Positions 14,503-23,609 of a DNA stretch of 64,000 bases are shown one piece after another (the stretch's first letter is position 1; the number at the start of each line of letters is the position of its first letter). Origin of the DNA: Butyrivibrio hungatei (GTDB lineage Bacteria > Bacillota > Clostridia > Lachnospirales > Lachnospiraceae). The notes beneath the pieces are model-generated. The model saw only the letters and a list, made by a program, of their open reading frames with translations. It searched no databases and had not been told where the DNA came from. The stretch is from positions 1-64,000 of the forward strand of contig NZ_FMUR01000011.1 of the NCBI RefSeq assembly GCF_900101605.1, in the 5' to 3' direction. The translations under genes were made by a program, and so were the position numbers.

Positions 14503-16176
14503 TTATTCCCAAACTCCCGTATTCAAAAATTTCTCCGCAAGATTCTGCGCATTGTCGACAAGACTCCTGTCATATCCGAGAACGCCGAGTAGCTTAATGG
14601 CGTTTCTGTTGGTCGCAGGGCCTTTTTTAAGCACATAATCAAAATGCACATCATTATCGGAGACATTACCTTCAAAATGATAGAGGTCATATCTGTCCTT
14701 AAGAAGCTGTGTAAGCTCTATGTCATGCGTTGCGGCAAAACAATTAACTCCCGAATCCGTAAGGAATTTGAGTATCTCTGTAGATGCTGCGATTCTTTCA
14801 ACCGTATTTGTTCCTCGAAGAACTTCATCAACAAAGCAAAGAACAGGATTACCATCTTCATTCGCCGCGTCAATGATCCTCTTCATGGACTTTATCTCAA
14901 CAATATAATAACTGTCACCGCCGTATATATCATCTTTTAACGCCATCGACGAATATACTCTTAAGAGCGGTGCTTTATAGTTCGTTGAAAGAGCCGTATG
15001 TATCGACTGTGCAAGAAGCACATTAATGGCTATTGTCTTAAGGAATGTCGATTTACCCGATGCATTCGATCCGGTCAAAAGAACTCCCTTCTTAGTTTCA
15101 ATACTGTTTGAAACCGCATTTTCAATAAGCGGATGTATCACGTTATCAAAACTCATGCCGCCTTTTTCAAATACGGGAATGCAATACTGTCCCTTTACAG
15201 ACTCTCTGTAACAAGCTATTGAAATATATGCTTCGATTCTTCCTATCACAGTAATTATTGCATCAAGATCATCTTTTTTATCCATAAGTTCACGATACAT
15301 CAAATTGAACTTGATAAGATCGATATGCGTGATCATACGAACATAATCCATGATTATATCCTCGGGAGAACCGGAACCAGACGGTTTCATGAGAATGCCC
15401 GCGCCGTTTGAAAAGCCTTTTAGTTTATCATATGACTCTTCAAGCAGTTTAAGGTCGTCGCTAAGCTCGGGATAATCCGTGCTCTTAAAGAGTTTTGTTG
15501 AAGCAAGAGCCTTTAGAATATATGAATAAGTCGATAAATAAGGATCTATTTTTCCTTTAATCGAAAAATACATGATCACATTTGCAACAACAACCATAAG
15601 AAGAGCAAATATACCAATTCCAAAACTCACAAAAGAAAGAGCAATCGCTGCAACAAGCAGAACCAGCATAAGATAATGCTTTGTATTGCTAAAATTCCCA
15701 ACGCCATTGAGGACTTTAAGATAATCATAGATTGAATATCTGTTTCCTCTTCCGATTTTTCCAAAGATCAACTGATACTTAAGCCTTGCATCATCATTTT
15801 CGGAAAAAAACTTTATCTTTTTTTCTTCGTTCTCAAAATCATCCGTCTGCTTCGGTGTCCTTAACATGTAATAAAGATACTCTTCACCCGAAGCACTGAG
15901 GCAATAGTTCATCCTTGTAAAAACACCGTCCATATTAAGGTCGTTCCAGGTCGTATCATCAATCTGAAATCCCTCTCTATGATTGTCATAATATCCGGAA
16001 ATATGATCAAAATCATCTTCCTTATATTTTCTTTTTGGCGAATCGCCCCAATTTTTCTTAAGTTTCAAAATCAGATTCTTTTTTGCATTTGCGGAATCCC
16101 TAAGACCAAGCACATAAGCGACAACCACAAAAGCAGCAAGAACTCCGAGCATATATAAAAGTCCTGAATTATCCAT
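14503..16176 (-). CDS. membrane-anchored MutS-family ATPase
   Basis: A 557-residue protein with only the C-terminal part of MutS. The ABC-type ATPase shows Walker A ([10 protein letters not shown], around residue 368), Walker B ([12 protein letters not shown]) and the following TEILKFLT helix. The N-terminus is a transmembrane helix ([18 protein letters not shown]), and a second hydrophobic block lies near residues 168-210. The mismatch-recognition domain of MutS is absent, so classical mismatch repair is unlikely. The domain layout is that of uncharacterised membrane MutS-related proteins common in Clostridia. It begins 9 bases after the purine phosphorylase gene and is followed directly by rnhA. 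Confidence 0.85.
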   Translation of the reverse strand: MDNSGLLYMLGVLAAFVVVAYVLGLRDSANAKKNLILKLKKNWGDSPKRKYKEDDFDHISGYYDNHREGFQIDDTTWNDLNMDGVFTRMNYCLSASGEEYLYYMLRTPKQTDDFENEEKKIKFFSENDDARLKYQLIFGKIGRGNRYSIYDYLKVLNGVGNFSNTKHYLMLVLLVAAIALSFVSFGIGIFALLMVVVANVIMYFSIKGKIDPYLSTYSYILKALASTKLFKSTDYPELSDDLKLLEESYDKLKGFSNGAGILMKPSGSGSPEDIIMDYVRMITHIDLIKFNLMYRELMDKKDDLDAIITVIGRIEAYISIACYRESVKGQYCIPVFEKGGMSFDNVIHPLIENAVSNSIETKKGVLLTGSNASGKSTFLKTIAINVLLAQSIHTALSTNYKAPLLRVYSSMALKDDIYGGDSYYIVEIKSMKRIIDAANEDGNPVLCFVDEVLRGTNTVERIAASTEILKFLTDSGVNCFAATHDIELTQLLKDRYDLYHFEGNVSDNDVHFDYVLKKGPATNRNAIKLLGVLGYDRSLVDNAQNLAEKFLNTGVWE

Positions 16177-16185
16177 ATACTGCCA

Positions 16186-17019
16186 TCATCCTTTGTTGAA
16201 TTTTTTGATAGATTCCGTAACAAGCTTTGTGAACAAAGGAGCTGCTTTATCAGCCGCTTCCTGCACTTCCTCATGAGACAAAGGATTCTCGGAAAGTCCC
16301 GCGGCAAGATTGCAGATACATGAAACACCGCATATTTTAAGTCCCATGTGATTTGCGGCAATCGCTTCATTTACCGTGCTCATTCCGACAGCCGAAACTC
16401 CGAGTTTTGCAAGCATCTGTATTTCAGCGGGTGACTCAAACGAAGGCCCTGTAAGCTGGCAATATACGCCCTCTTTCAGAGTGATTCCGTTTTCTTTTGC
16501 AGTATCCTTTATGATCTTCTGAAGATCTTTTTTATAAACTTCACTCATATCAGGGAATCTGGGACCAAGTTCATCAATATTTGCACCGATAAGCGGATTG
16601 GGCGCAAAGCATGAAATATGATCCGTTATAAGCATCAGATCGCCTGCCGCAAAATCTTTTCCAAGTCCTCCGGACGCATTTGTCAAAAAGAGAATCTTAG
16701 CGCCGAGAAGTCCCATGAGTCTGACGGGAAGAACGACATCGCTTATGTCATATCCCTCGTAAAAATGAACTCTTCCCTTCATACATACAACTTTGGTATC
16801 ACCGACATATCCGAATATAAACTTGCCGGCATGTCCCGGAACAGTAGAAACAGGGAATCCCGGGATATCCTTATATTCTATTTCTGCGCAGACTTTGATA
16901 TTCTCAGCATAGTTTCCGAGTCCCGAACCGAGAACAAGTGCCACATCGGGAACAAAATCAGTTTTGCTCCTTACGGCATCAACGCATTTTGTAAGTTTTT
17001 CATATAATTTATCAGCCAT
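16186..17019 (-). CDS. punA: purine-nucleoside phosphorylase
   Basis: 277 residues of the trimeric PNP family (PNP/MTAP type). Features are LVLGSGLGNYAE at the phosphate site, TVPGHAGKF, GRVHFYEGY, LTNASGGLG, GPSFESPAEI and the AVGMSTVNEAIAA segment near the purine site. It splits inosine or guanosine, and their deoxy forms, with phosphate, giving the base and (deoxy)ribose 1-phosphate. The ATG at 17019 has AAAGGTGG 5 bases upstream, so it is preferred to the ATG five codons earlier. It complements the pyrimidine salvage genes at 40.9-47.2 kb. Confidence 0.93.
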   Translation of the reverse strand: MADKLYEKLTKCVDAVRSKTDFVPDVALVLGSGLGNYAENIKVCAEIEYKDIPGFPVSTVPGHAGKFIFGYVGDTKVVCMKGRVHFYEGYDISDVVLPVRLMGLLGAKILFLTNASGGLGKDFAAGDLMLITDHISCFAPNPLIGANIDELGPRFPDMSEVYKKDLQKIIKDTAKENGITLKEGVYCQLTGPSFESPAEIQMLAKLGVSAVGMSTVNEAIAANHMGLKICGVSCICNLAAGLSENPLSHEEVQEAADKAAPLFTKLVTESIKKFNKG

Positions 17020-17106
17020 TTTGCCACCTTTCATTCAAAAAAATTATTTAATCAAAGAATAAAACTCATTATAAAAACATCTTAAATCTCAACTATTCTA
17101 TCATAA

Positions 17107-19041
17107 TTACCGCGTAGACAATACCCCTCGAACTTTCGGCTCCAACATATTCTTTATCGCATCTTCCAAAAGGCCTTTGACACCGTCTTTTATTATTCTT
17201 CCGAAAATAAGGCCCTGAAGTCCTCCAAATCCGTCCGAAGATACATTTTTCATCGCATCGATGAGCATATCGTCGCCGGGCGTTTCAAAAAATCTGACCT
17301 CAATGCCCCTTGGAACCGACGGGTAAATAAATGTACCTTTTCCGTCCTCTCTGTCGGAAGCATCGTCGTCAAAGTAGATATTTATCGTTCTGCTGCAGGC
17401 TTCTTCAAGAAATATGATCTCATTTCTTATCACAAACCTGTTGTATTCATCCGTTCTGCAATATGACTCAAGACTTACCTGATATATCTCTCCGTGCATA
17501 TTGATATTAGTGATATATCTTTTTCCTCCAAAGCCGCTTTTAAGCTCATAGAGCATGTTTCCTTCATAGATATCTATGTAGAAAGATCCTTTTTCATCAA
17601 GCCTAAATCCGATCTTCTTAATTCCGTCCGTAAAGTTATTGTGCACAACCTGCATCATTATCGGAAAAATTCCGACATTATTATTCTCCATATCATAAAT
17701 TTTCCCGTTTATCTTTTGAAGCCATCTTGATGCAAAAGTGCCTTCGTTTCTCATATTGAAAGAATTAAGAGAGCTCTTGAAACTGCCTCTTTTGCAGTTA
17801 TAAGAAAGCGTCCTTCTTCCGATCCTTCCGCTACTCTCTTTTACGGTTCTTCTCTTCCATCCGCCTCCTACGATTGCGGGATAATTTACGGTTTTTCCGC
17901 TTATTGAAGCGCACAGAGCCTTAAGGACCGCTTGATCCGAAAAATTTTCCTCCAGGGCAACGTCGTCATCTATCTTAAGATTTTTCACAGCCTCGCGGAT
18001 CTTTACAGCCATTATCGAAGTCTGGAAGATATCGCTGTTTCCCGCATTGGTAACTACCACCATATTTATGTCGGGATAAATAAAAACATTCTGGCCAAGC
18101 ATTCCGTTAAATGCATAAGAGCCCTGTCTGTCTCCGTTTATCCAAAGCTGATAACCGTAGTACGTGCTGTCTGTCCTTCCCGTAAGGATCTGCGGAGTAG
18201 TTGATTCCTCCACCCATTTCTGAGGAACAATCTGTACGCCGTTCCACTTGCCTTTATTCAAATAGAGTTGGCCGAGTTTTGCCATATCTTCCGTACGTAT
18301 AAAAAGTCCCCAGCCGCCTTTTGTGATCTTCCTCGGGCAGCTCTCCCAGAAGACTCTTTTAATCCCCATAGGATTAAATATTCGCTCTTTGCAAAATTCA
18401 AACAAAGACTTTCCCGTAACCTTCGTAACAATCGCAGAGAGCATATAGGTATTCATGCTGTTATATTCAAACTGCGAACCCGGTTCAAATTTTGTTCCCG
18501 CTTCGAGGAAAGAAGAAACCCAGTCGTTTCCGCTTATCGCACCAGCTTCGTTAAATTCGGATCCGCTTGTCATATCAAGAAGATTTTTTACCGTTATTGT
18601 TTTTCTATGGAATTTAAGAAGGCCGATCTGCTCGTCGAAAATATCATCGAGCTTATCAACGATAGACAACTTTCCTTCATCTATGAGAATACCGATTGCC
18701 ATCGCAACGATACTCTTACACATGGAATATGAAACATGCCAGTAATCAATCGAATATGGTGCAAATCCACACTCGCAAATAACTTTTCCGTTTCTGAGCG
18801 CCATGAATTTATGCATCTTACACTCTTTGTTTCCGGCAAGTTCCCTTAGAAGAGACGTAAAAAAAGCAGAACTGACACCCTGCGATTCAGGCGAACATCT
18901 TTCAAGTGTCTGTTCATCATCTGCACTTTCCGCGTTAAATCTTGGTTTTTGTGCAACATAATCAACCTTGCTGATCTTTCCGGTTTCACCCGTAGCAATC
19001 TTTAAAAGAAGCTCTCCTATGTCAAGTCCTGCTTTTGCCAT
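17107..19041 (-). CDS. serine hydrolase (beta-lactamase/PBP-like) with extra C-terminal domain
   Basis: A 644-residue protein. Residues about 45-370 form a class C beta-lactamase-like fold with S106-M-C-K109 (SxxK), Y193-N-S195 (YxS/N) and a weak third box around FNGMLGQNV. No signal peptide is seen. Residues about 375-644 are a separate region that I do not recognise, rich in strands and ending in a hydrophobic/amphipathic segment. Serine hydrolases of this group act as esterases, D-amino-acid peptidases or transferases, and the activity here is unknown. It is monocistronic, or the last gene after purine phosphorylase is excluded by strand order and spacing. Confidence 0.75.
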   Translation of the reverse strand: MAKAGLDIGELLLKIATGETGKISKVDYVAQKPRFNAESADDEQTLERCSPESQGVSSAFFTSLLRELAGNKECKMHKFMALRNGKVICECGFAPYSIDYWHVSYSMCKSIVAMAIGILIDEGKLSIVDKLDDIFDEQIGLLKFHRKTITVKNLLDMTSGSEFNEAGAISGNDWVSSFLEAGTKFEPGSQFEYNSMNTYMLSAIVTKVTGKSLFEFCKERIFNPMGIKRVFWESCPRKITKGGWGLFIRTEDMAKLGQLYLNKGKWNGVQIVPQKWVEESTTPQILTGRTDSTYYGYQLWINGDRQGSYAFNGMLGQNVFIYPDINMVVVTNAGNSDIFQTSIMAVKIREAVKNLKIDDDVALEENFSDQAVLKALCASISGKTVNYPAIVGGGWKRRTVKESSGRIGRRTLSYNCKRGSFKSSLNSFNMRNEGTFASRWLQKINGKIYDMENNNVGIFPIMMQVVHNNFTDGIKKIGFRLDEKGSFYIDIYEGNMLYELKSGFGGKRYITNINMHGEIYQVSLESYCRTDEYNRFVIRNEIIFLEEACSRTINIYFDDDASDREDGKGTFIYPSVPRGIEVRFFETPGDDMLIDAMKNVSSDGFGGLQGLIFGRIIKDGVKGLLEDAIKNMLEPKVRGVLSTR

Positions 19042-19088
19042 TATTCTGTTTCCTCCGTCAGAGCACGGATCTTATGGAATAAAAAATA

Positions 19089-20999
19089 TTATATCTTATC
19101 TGTTTTAAGTGCTCTCATGGAGTTTAATATAGCTATTACTGCAACTCCGACATCGCCGAATACAGCAAGCCACATTGTTGTAAGTCCAAGCGCACCCAAG
19201 ATCAAAATAATGACCTTTACAGAAAGCGCAAATACAATATTTTCTTTCACGATCCTGATAGTCTTGCGGGCGATTCCGATAACCGAAGGTATCTTGTTTA
19301 TATCATCATCCATAATGACGATATCTGCAGCCTCTATAGCCGCATCACTTCCAAGTGAACCCATCGCTATTCCGACATCCGCTCTCATAAGAACGGGAGC
19401 GTCGTTAATTCCGTCGCCTACAAACGCAAGCTTACTATCATTATCCTCTGATGAAAGCATTTTTTCAACCTGTTCCACCTTATCGGCAGGCAGAAGCTGC
19501 GATATTACTTCATCTATGCCAAGATTTCTTCCAACATCTTCCGCAACATCCTTCCTGTCTCCGGTAAGCATGACAGTCTTTGAAACACCGACTTTCCTGA
19601 TTCCGTCGATAGCTCTTTTGGCACTGTCTTTTATAACATCGGATATGACAATATATCCCTTATATTCTCCGTTATAACCCGCATATACAATTGTTCCCGA
19701 CGCAGATCCCGCTTCAGCAAAAGAGCTGATGCCGTTCTCATTCATGAGCTTTGCGTTTCCAAGAAAAAGCTTCATTCCGTTATATACGGTCTCTATGCCT
19801 CTTCCTGAGATTTCTTTCGTATCGGCTTCACTTATGGCATTTCTGTCCACATCTTTTTTGCCCGTTTCTTCAAGGAAAGCCGCAAACACCGATCTGGCTA
19901 TCGGATGATTCGAAAAAGCTTCACCCGTTGCAGCCATCTCCAAAAGTTCATCTCTTGAAATCCCTGAATTTTCGGAAGGAACAACATCTGTAACTCTGAA
20001 TTCGCCTTTTGTAAGCGTACCCGTCTTGTCAAAAACAACAGTCTTAATACCTGCAGCAGCTTCAAGGAAGTTGCTTCCTTTTACAAGGACTCCAATCCTT
20101 GAAGAAGCTCCTATTCCGCCGAAAAATCCGAGTGGAACGGATATCACGAGTGCACATGGACAGGACACAATAAGGAAAATACAGGCTCTCTTTATACTGT
20201 CAGCAAAAGAAAGCTGTCCCAAAACAGGTGGGATCACCGCAAGAAGAAGCGCTCCTATTGTAACAACCGGAGTATAGTATTTCGCAAATCTTGTAATAAA
20301 ATTCTCCATGCGTGACTTCTTGTCGCTTGCATTTTCCACGAGTTCCAAAATCCTTGAAACGGTTGAATCTTCGTAAGCTTTGACAGCTCTGATCTTCAAG
20401 ATTCCCTCACCGTTTACGCATCCGCTTATAACATCGGAATCTTTGACAACTCTTCTCGGAACAGACTCGCCTGTAAGTGCCGCCGTATCGATAAAGGATT
20501 CACCTTCAACGACAACTCCGTCTACAGGAATCTTCTCGCCCGCTCTGACAAGTAAGATATCACCGATACTTACTTCCTCAGGATCGACTTCCGTAACTTC
20601 GCCGTTCTCACCTACAATATTGGCTATCTCAGGTGCAATGCTCATCATTTCTGTGATAGATTGACGCGATTTGCCGACAGCATAACTCTGAAACAACTCT
20701 CCTATCTGATAAAAGAGCATTACCGCAACAGCTTCGGGATATTCACCGATTCCAAATGCTCCGAAAGTTGCGATCATCATAAGGAAATTCTCATCAAAGA
20801 CCTGTCCGTGCCTTATATTTATCACAGCTTTCTTTATTACGTCATATCCGATCATAATATAAGGGACAAGGAATATAGCAAACTTCACGACAAGCGGAAG
20901 TTTATCAAGAAGTCCCGTTTTTTCAAGGACAAGTAATACTGTAAATATTACGAGTACAATAAGTATTCTGTTTCTGGTTTTCTTTTGTTTCCCGGTCAT
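19089..20999 (-). CDS. P1B-type heavy-metal-transporting ATPase (Zn/Cd/Pb efflux type)
   Basis: 636 residues with the P-type motifs in order: ALTGESVP (actuator), VSCPCALVISVP (metal-selecting CPC in a membrane helix), FDKTGTLTKG (phosphorylated Asp), HPIARS (HP motif) and GDGINDAPVL. CPC together with an ArsR/SmtB-type repressor suggests zinc, cadmium or lead export. There is no N-terminal metal-binding domain: the protein begins at membrane helix 1, and the HMA domain is supplied by the separate gene just upstream (21062-21280). It is the last gene of the arsR-HMA-ATPase operon. Confidence 0.9.
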   Translation of the reverse strand: MTGKQKKTRNRILIVLVIFTVLLVLEKTGLLDKLPLVVKFAIFLVPYIMIGYDVIKKAVINIRHGQVFDENFLMMIATFGAFGIGEYPEAVAVMLFYQIGELFQSYAVGKSRQSITEMMSIAPEIANIVGENGEVTEVDPEEVSIGDILLVRAGEKIPVDGVVVEGESFIDTAALTGESVPRRVVKDSDVISGCVNGEGILKIRAVKAYEDSTVSRILELVENASDKKSRMENFITRFAKYYTPVVTIGALLLAVIPPVLGQLSFADSIKRACIFLIVSCPCALVISVPLGFFGGIGASSRIGVLVKGSNFLEAAAGIKTVVFDKTGTLTKGEFRVTDVVPSENSGISRDELLEMAATGEAFSNHPIARSVFAAFLEETGKKDVDRNAISEADTKEISGRGIETVYNGMKLFLGNAKLMNENGISSFAEAGSASGTIVYAGYNGEYKGYIVISDVIKDSAKRAIDGIRKVGVSKTVMLTGDRKDVAEDVGRNLGIDEVISQLLPADKVEQVEKMLSSEDNDSKLAFVGDGINDAPVLMRADVGIAMGSLGSDAAIEAADIVIMDDDINKIPSVIGIARKTIRIVKENIVFALSVKVIILILGALGLTTMWLAVFGDVGVAVIAILNSMRALKTDKI

Positions 21000-21061
21000 A
21001 ACACCACATCTTTCTTAGGAAAAACTAAAATCCATAATACACATTTTTTCCGGGGAGAAAC

Positions 21062-21280
21062 TTAAGCCCCTTCAATCTCGCAGTCAGGTTCAACCTTCTT
21101 GCATGCCTTCACTGCCTTCTCAAAAACATCGTCAAAAATATCATCGGCAGCCTCAAGGACAAACTTCTGAGTCATAAAATTAACTCTTGCATTTACAACG
21201 CCCTCGATTTTCTTAACTGCTTCCTCCATCTTTGCAGCACAGTTTGCACAATCAACTTCACACTTAAATGTCTTCTTCAT
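21062..21280 (-). CDS. HMA-domain metal-binding protein (metallochaperone-like)
   Basis: A 72-residue single heavy-metal-associated domain. The metal site is C-x2-C in VDCANCAAKME. The beta-alpha-beta pattern and late KACKKVEPDCEIEGA tail fit ferredoxin-like HMA folds. The real start is ATG 21280, preceded by AAAGGG; the frame extends upstream without need. It probably hands metal to the P-type ATPase encoded 62 bases downstream, which lacks its own HMA domain. Confidence 0.88.
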   Translation of the reverse strand: MKKTFKCEVDCANCAAKMEEAVKKIEGVVNARVNFMTQKFVLEAADDIFDDVFEKAVKACKKVEPDCEIEGA

Positions 21281-21336
21281 AATAAATACCCTTTCTTTAC
21301 ATACATCATATTTCTGTTTTTTATTATATTCGACAA

Positions 21337-21696
21337 TCACTCACTTATATGGTTTATTCCCTGATCGATAATTGTTCTCACATGGTCATCAGCCAGATAA
21401 TAAATGATTGATTTGCCTTCGCGCCTGTTTCCGACGAGCTTACTCTGCTTAAGGATCTTGAGCTGATGCGATATTGCCGACTGAGTCATATTAAGCGTCT
21501 CAGCTATATCACATACGCACATCTCCGATTCGAACAGAGCAAAAAGAATCTTGATCCTCGTTGAATCTCCAAACACCTTAAAGAGCTCCGCCAGATCATA
21601 CAGCTCATCGTCAGAAGGCATTTCATTGCCTATCCTGTCCACAAGCTCTTTGTGAACAATATGTACTTCGCAGTGTTCTACATCGTTTATAGCCAT
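21337..21696 (-). CDS. ArsR/SmtB-family metal-responsive repressor
   Basis: 119 residues with the winged helix of the family: LFKVFGDSTRIKILFALFESEMCVCDIAETLNMTQ and AISHQLKILKQSKLV. The ELCVCDL-like box (EMCVCDIA) is the alpha3 metal site of CadC/SmtB relatives. The C-terminal DDHVRTIIDQGINHISE carries Asp/His residues in the position of the alpha5 zinc site. Metal binding would release it from DNA. ATG 21696 has GGAAAG upstream, and the upstream in-frame extension covers the operator and is rejected. First gene of the efflux operon. Confidence 0.9.
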   Translation of the reverse strand: MAINDVEHCEVHIVHKELVDRIGNEMPSDDELYDLAELFKVFGDSTRIKILFALFESEMCVCDIAETLNMTQSAISHQLKILKQSKLVGNRREGKSIIYYLADDHVRTIIDQGINHISE

Positions 21697-21712
21697 ATAC
21701 TTTCCTTTCATA

Positions 21713-21770
21713 TAAACATATGAATAACTGTTCATATGTTTAATATAAAATAACCGTATCGATTTGTCAA
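21713..21770 (-). promoter_or_regulatory. metal-efflux promoter with ArsR/SmtB operator
   Basis: On the minus strand TTGACA (21770-21765) and TATATT (21747-21742) are separated by 17 bases, an excellent sigmaA promoter. Immediately downstream is a perfect 12-bp palindrome, TAAACATATGAA (21713-21724) and TTCATATGTTTA (21731-21742). Its centre matches the ATATGAACA-N2-TGTTCATAT operator known for SmtB/CzrA-type repressors, with one or two differences. The repressor gene starts 16 bases further on, so autoregulation is expected. Confidence 0.88.
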
Positions 21771-21782
21771 CATCGATACGGT
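21753..21782. promoter_or_regulatory. second palindrome overlapping the -35 element (operator or terminator)
   Basis: ACCGTATCGAT (21753-21763) and ATCGATACGGT (21772-21782) are a perfect 11-bp inverted repeat around the -35 hexamer of the efflux promoter. In the minus-strand transcript of the gene at 21797-22300 it would be a stem followed by TATTTTAT, so it may act as that gene's terminator, as a second operator, or as both. Confidence 0.55.
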
Positions 21783-21796
21783 ATGTTTTCAATAAA

Positions 21797-22300
21797 TCAG
21801 AGTTTGAGTGCAGCTCTGGCTGCAATAGCCAGAAGCAAAGACACTGCCGTTATCACAACATACAATCCTATACAGAAAAGAACTTTTGTCAAAGTAGGTC
21901 TCTTGTCATCAGCTGATATATTGGCTGACGCATATGCACCGATCGCTGATGTTGCCCCTCCCAAAGCACCACCAAGGATCAAAAAGAAATTCACTACATA
22001 TAATGCTACAAAAACATATATCCAATTCGGTAACTTGATTGTTTTGTATTCCTCACCTGTTTCAACATTTCTTCCGTTATAAACAAGAACCTGCTTATTT
22101 CTAACACAAAGCTTTGCAATTTCCCCATTGCCTAAAGGAATATCGAATACTCTCTCAGCAAAATTGCTTTCAGGTGCTTTAAGCGCCATCACCTTAGTTT
22201 CAGGACTACCGTTAACAGACACTAATCTGTTTTTATTTAATGTAATCCTGACCGGCATACCGGTAGACGTATTAAATAACCACTCTCTTGTCTTTGCCAT
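21797..22300 (-). CDS. hypothetical membrane protein
   Basis: A 167-residue protein that I do not recognise. Residues 1-90 are soluble with a strand-rich look. Two hydrophobic helices follow (around WIYVFVALYVVNFFLILGGAL and LTKVLFCIGLYVVITAVSLLLAI), separated by a glycine/alanine-rich linker. It is alone on its transcript. The 5' gap 22301-22461 is very AT-rich and shows no feature beyond the downstream lipoprotein terminator. Confidence 0.6.
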   Translation of the reverse strand: MAKTREWLFNTSTGMPVRITLNKNRLVSVNGSPETKVMALKAPESNFAERVFDIPLGNGEIAKLCVRNKQVLVYNGRNVETGEEYKTIKLPNWIYVFVALYVVNFFLILGGALGGATSAIGAYASANISADDKRPTLTKVLFCIGLYVVITAVSLLLAIAARAALKL

Positions 22301-22461
22301 TTAAAAACTCCTCCCTTTCAATAACATATAATCTCTCTTTCTTCATTTCTATTATTACAATAATTTTAATTATTTAACAACAAAGTAATAACATGTTATC
22401 ACACCATTCACCCTAAATCAACAATAAATTGTATAAATTATAAATATATTTACGCAAAAAC

Positions 22462-22496
22462 ATAGGCTGTTGCGCAATGTTTGCGCAACAGCCTAT
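22462..22496 (-). terminator. perfect 16-bp terminator hairpin of the lipoprotein gene
   Basis: ATAGGCTGTTGCGCAA and TTGCGCAACAGCCTAT pair perfectly around a 3-base loop. On the minus strand the stem is followed by GTTTTTGCG. It lies 50 bases beyond the stop codon of the lipoprotein gene. Confidence 0.85.
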
Positions 22497-22546
22497 AATT
22501 AACGCTTTTATACATTTTAATTAATAATTATACATATTATTTCAAC

Positions 22547-23509
22547 TTATTTTTCTTCATCATCAAACTCCCTGCTGATATCTTCTTTCCATTCATCTAT
22601 ATCTAGCTTACTGAGACCAATCTCATCTGCTCTTTTTAGCATACGTTCTTTGAGTTCTTTTTTTGAATAGAACTTATAACCGTCATCAATAAACGATTTT
22701 TTTATCCATGTATCAACGAAGCCCTCATCTGTACACATAGAGTCTTCACTCTTAGCATCACCATACGTACCAAAACTATAAACAAGAAGTTGATTATTAT
22801 TGAGCACATCCTCATCCTCTATGCCTGCCATTACCAAATCAAGCGCCAGATAATATTGACAAGTATAAAAAAGATGATATCTCGCATCTTTATCAAGATA
22901 GCCATAATCATATATGGCAAGAGATGCTCCGGCTTTTCCAAAGCCACTGACATAACCGTCTTCACATATTTCTTCATAGAATTTCTCACCGGATTCAGAA
23001 ACATATCGAATATAAAGTTCGCCACCTTCATCTTTTAAAACAAACCCAAAACCATACTCACTTTTGCTTACCCATATCAACAATTCTTTTTCGCCGTCAC
23101 ACCCACAGTCTATATATCTATAGTCAGAATCACATGGATTCTCACGAAGACTGGTGCTATCCGATGCAAGCTCTTTCAACTCCTCAAAATCGTATTCCTT
23201 TTTTTCTTCACTCTCGAATACATAATCATCACAATCAACTTTTGCTTTCTTTTCATTATTCAAAAAAGCTGTATAATTTCCGCTTTTATCCTCTTTTGCC
23301 TTCTGAAAACGCTCGTGTGAGATAAAAGATGCTGCCTCATTTTCATTATCTGAAGCTTCCGTACCGGCATCATCAGCAATAGACATATTCGCAACAGATA
23401 TATCTGCAACAGACGCACCATCAGATACATTTGCCTTCTCTTCATCAATCTTTCCACATCCCGTCAGCATAAGCACAATGGCTAATATTGTTATAACTAA
23501 AGGCTTCAT
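22547..23509 (-). CDS. hypothetical lipoprotein
   Basis: A 320-residue surface lipoprotein. The signal MKPLVITILAIVLMLTGC ends in a good lipobox (LTGC, lipidated Cys18). A low-complexity acidic/serine linker follows, then a soluble domain without recognisable motif, rich in Asp/Glu and tyrosine. The frame is open 28 codons further upstream, but the ATG at 23509 has AGAGGT upstream and starts a proper signal peptide, so it is chosen. Function unknown. The acidic surface could suit cation binding, which is only a guess. Confidence 0.7.
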   Translation of the reverse strand: MKPLVITILAIVLMLTGCGKIDEEKANVSDGASVADISVANMSIADDAGTEASDNENEAASFISHERFQKAKEDKSGNYTAFLNNEKKAKVDCDDYVFESEEKKEYDFEELKELASDSTSLRENPCDSDYRYIDCGCDGEKELLIWVSKSEYGFGFVLKDEGGELYIRYVSESGEKFYEEICEDGYVSGFGKAGASLAIYDYGYLDKDARYHLFYTCQYYLALDLVMAGIEDEDVLNNNQLLVYSFGTYGDAKSEDSMCTDEGFVDTWIKKSFIDDGYKFYSKKELKERMLKRADEIGLSKLDIDEWKEDISREFDDEEK

Positions 23510-23609
23510 ATGTACCTCTTTCGTATAATTTTTAAGTAATTTACTTGATACAAGAATAAAGAGCCTATGAAAAATATTTTTCCTTTTTTTCACAAGCTCT
23601 TCAATTATA

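Noticed and set aside
21697..21825. Longer N-terminus of the ArsR regulator
   Set aside because: The extra codons run across the operator and promoter; the ATG at 21696 has a proper ribosome site and gives the normal family length.
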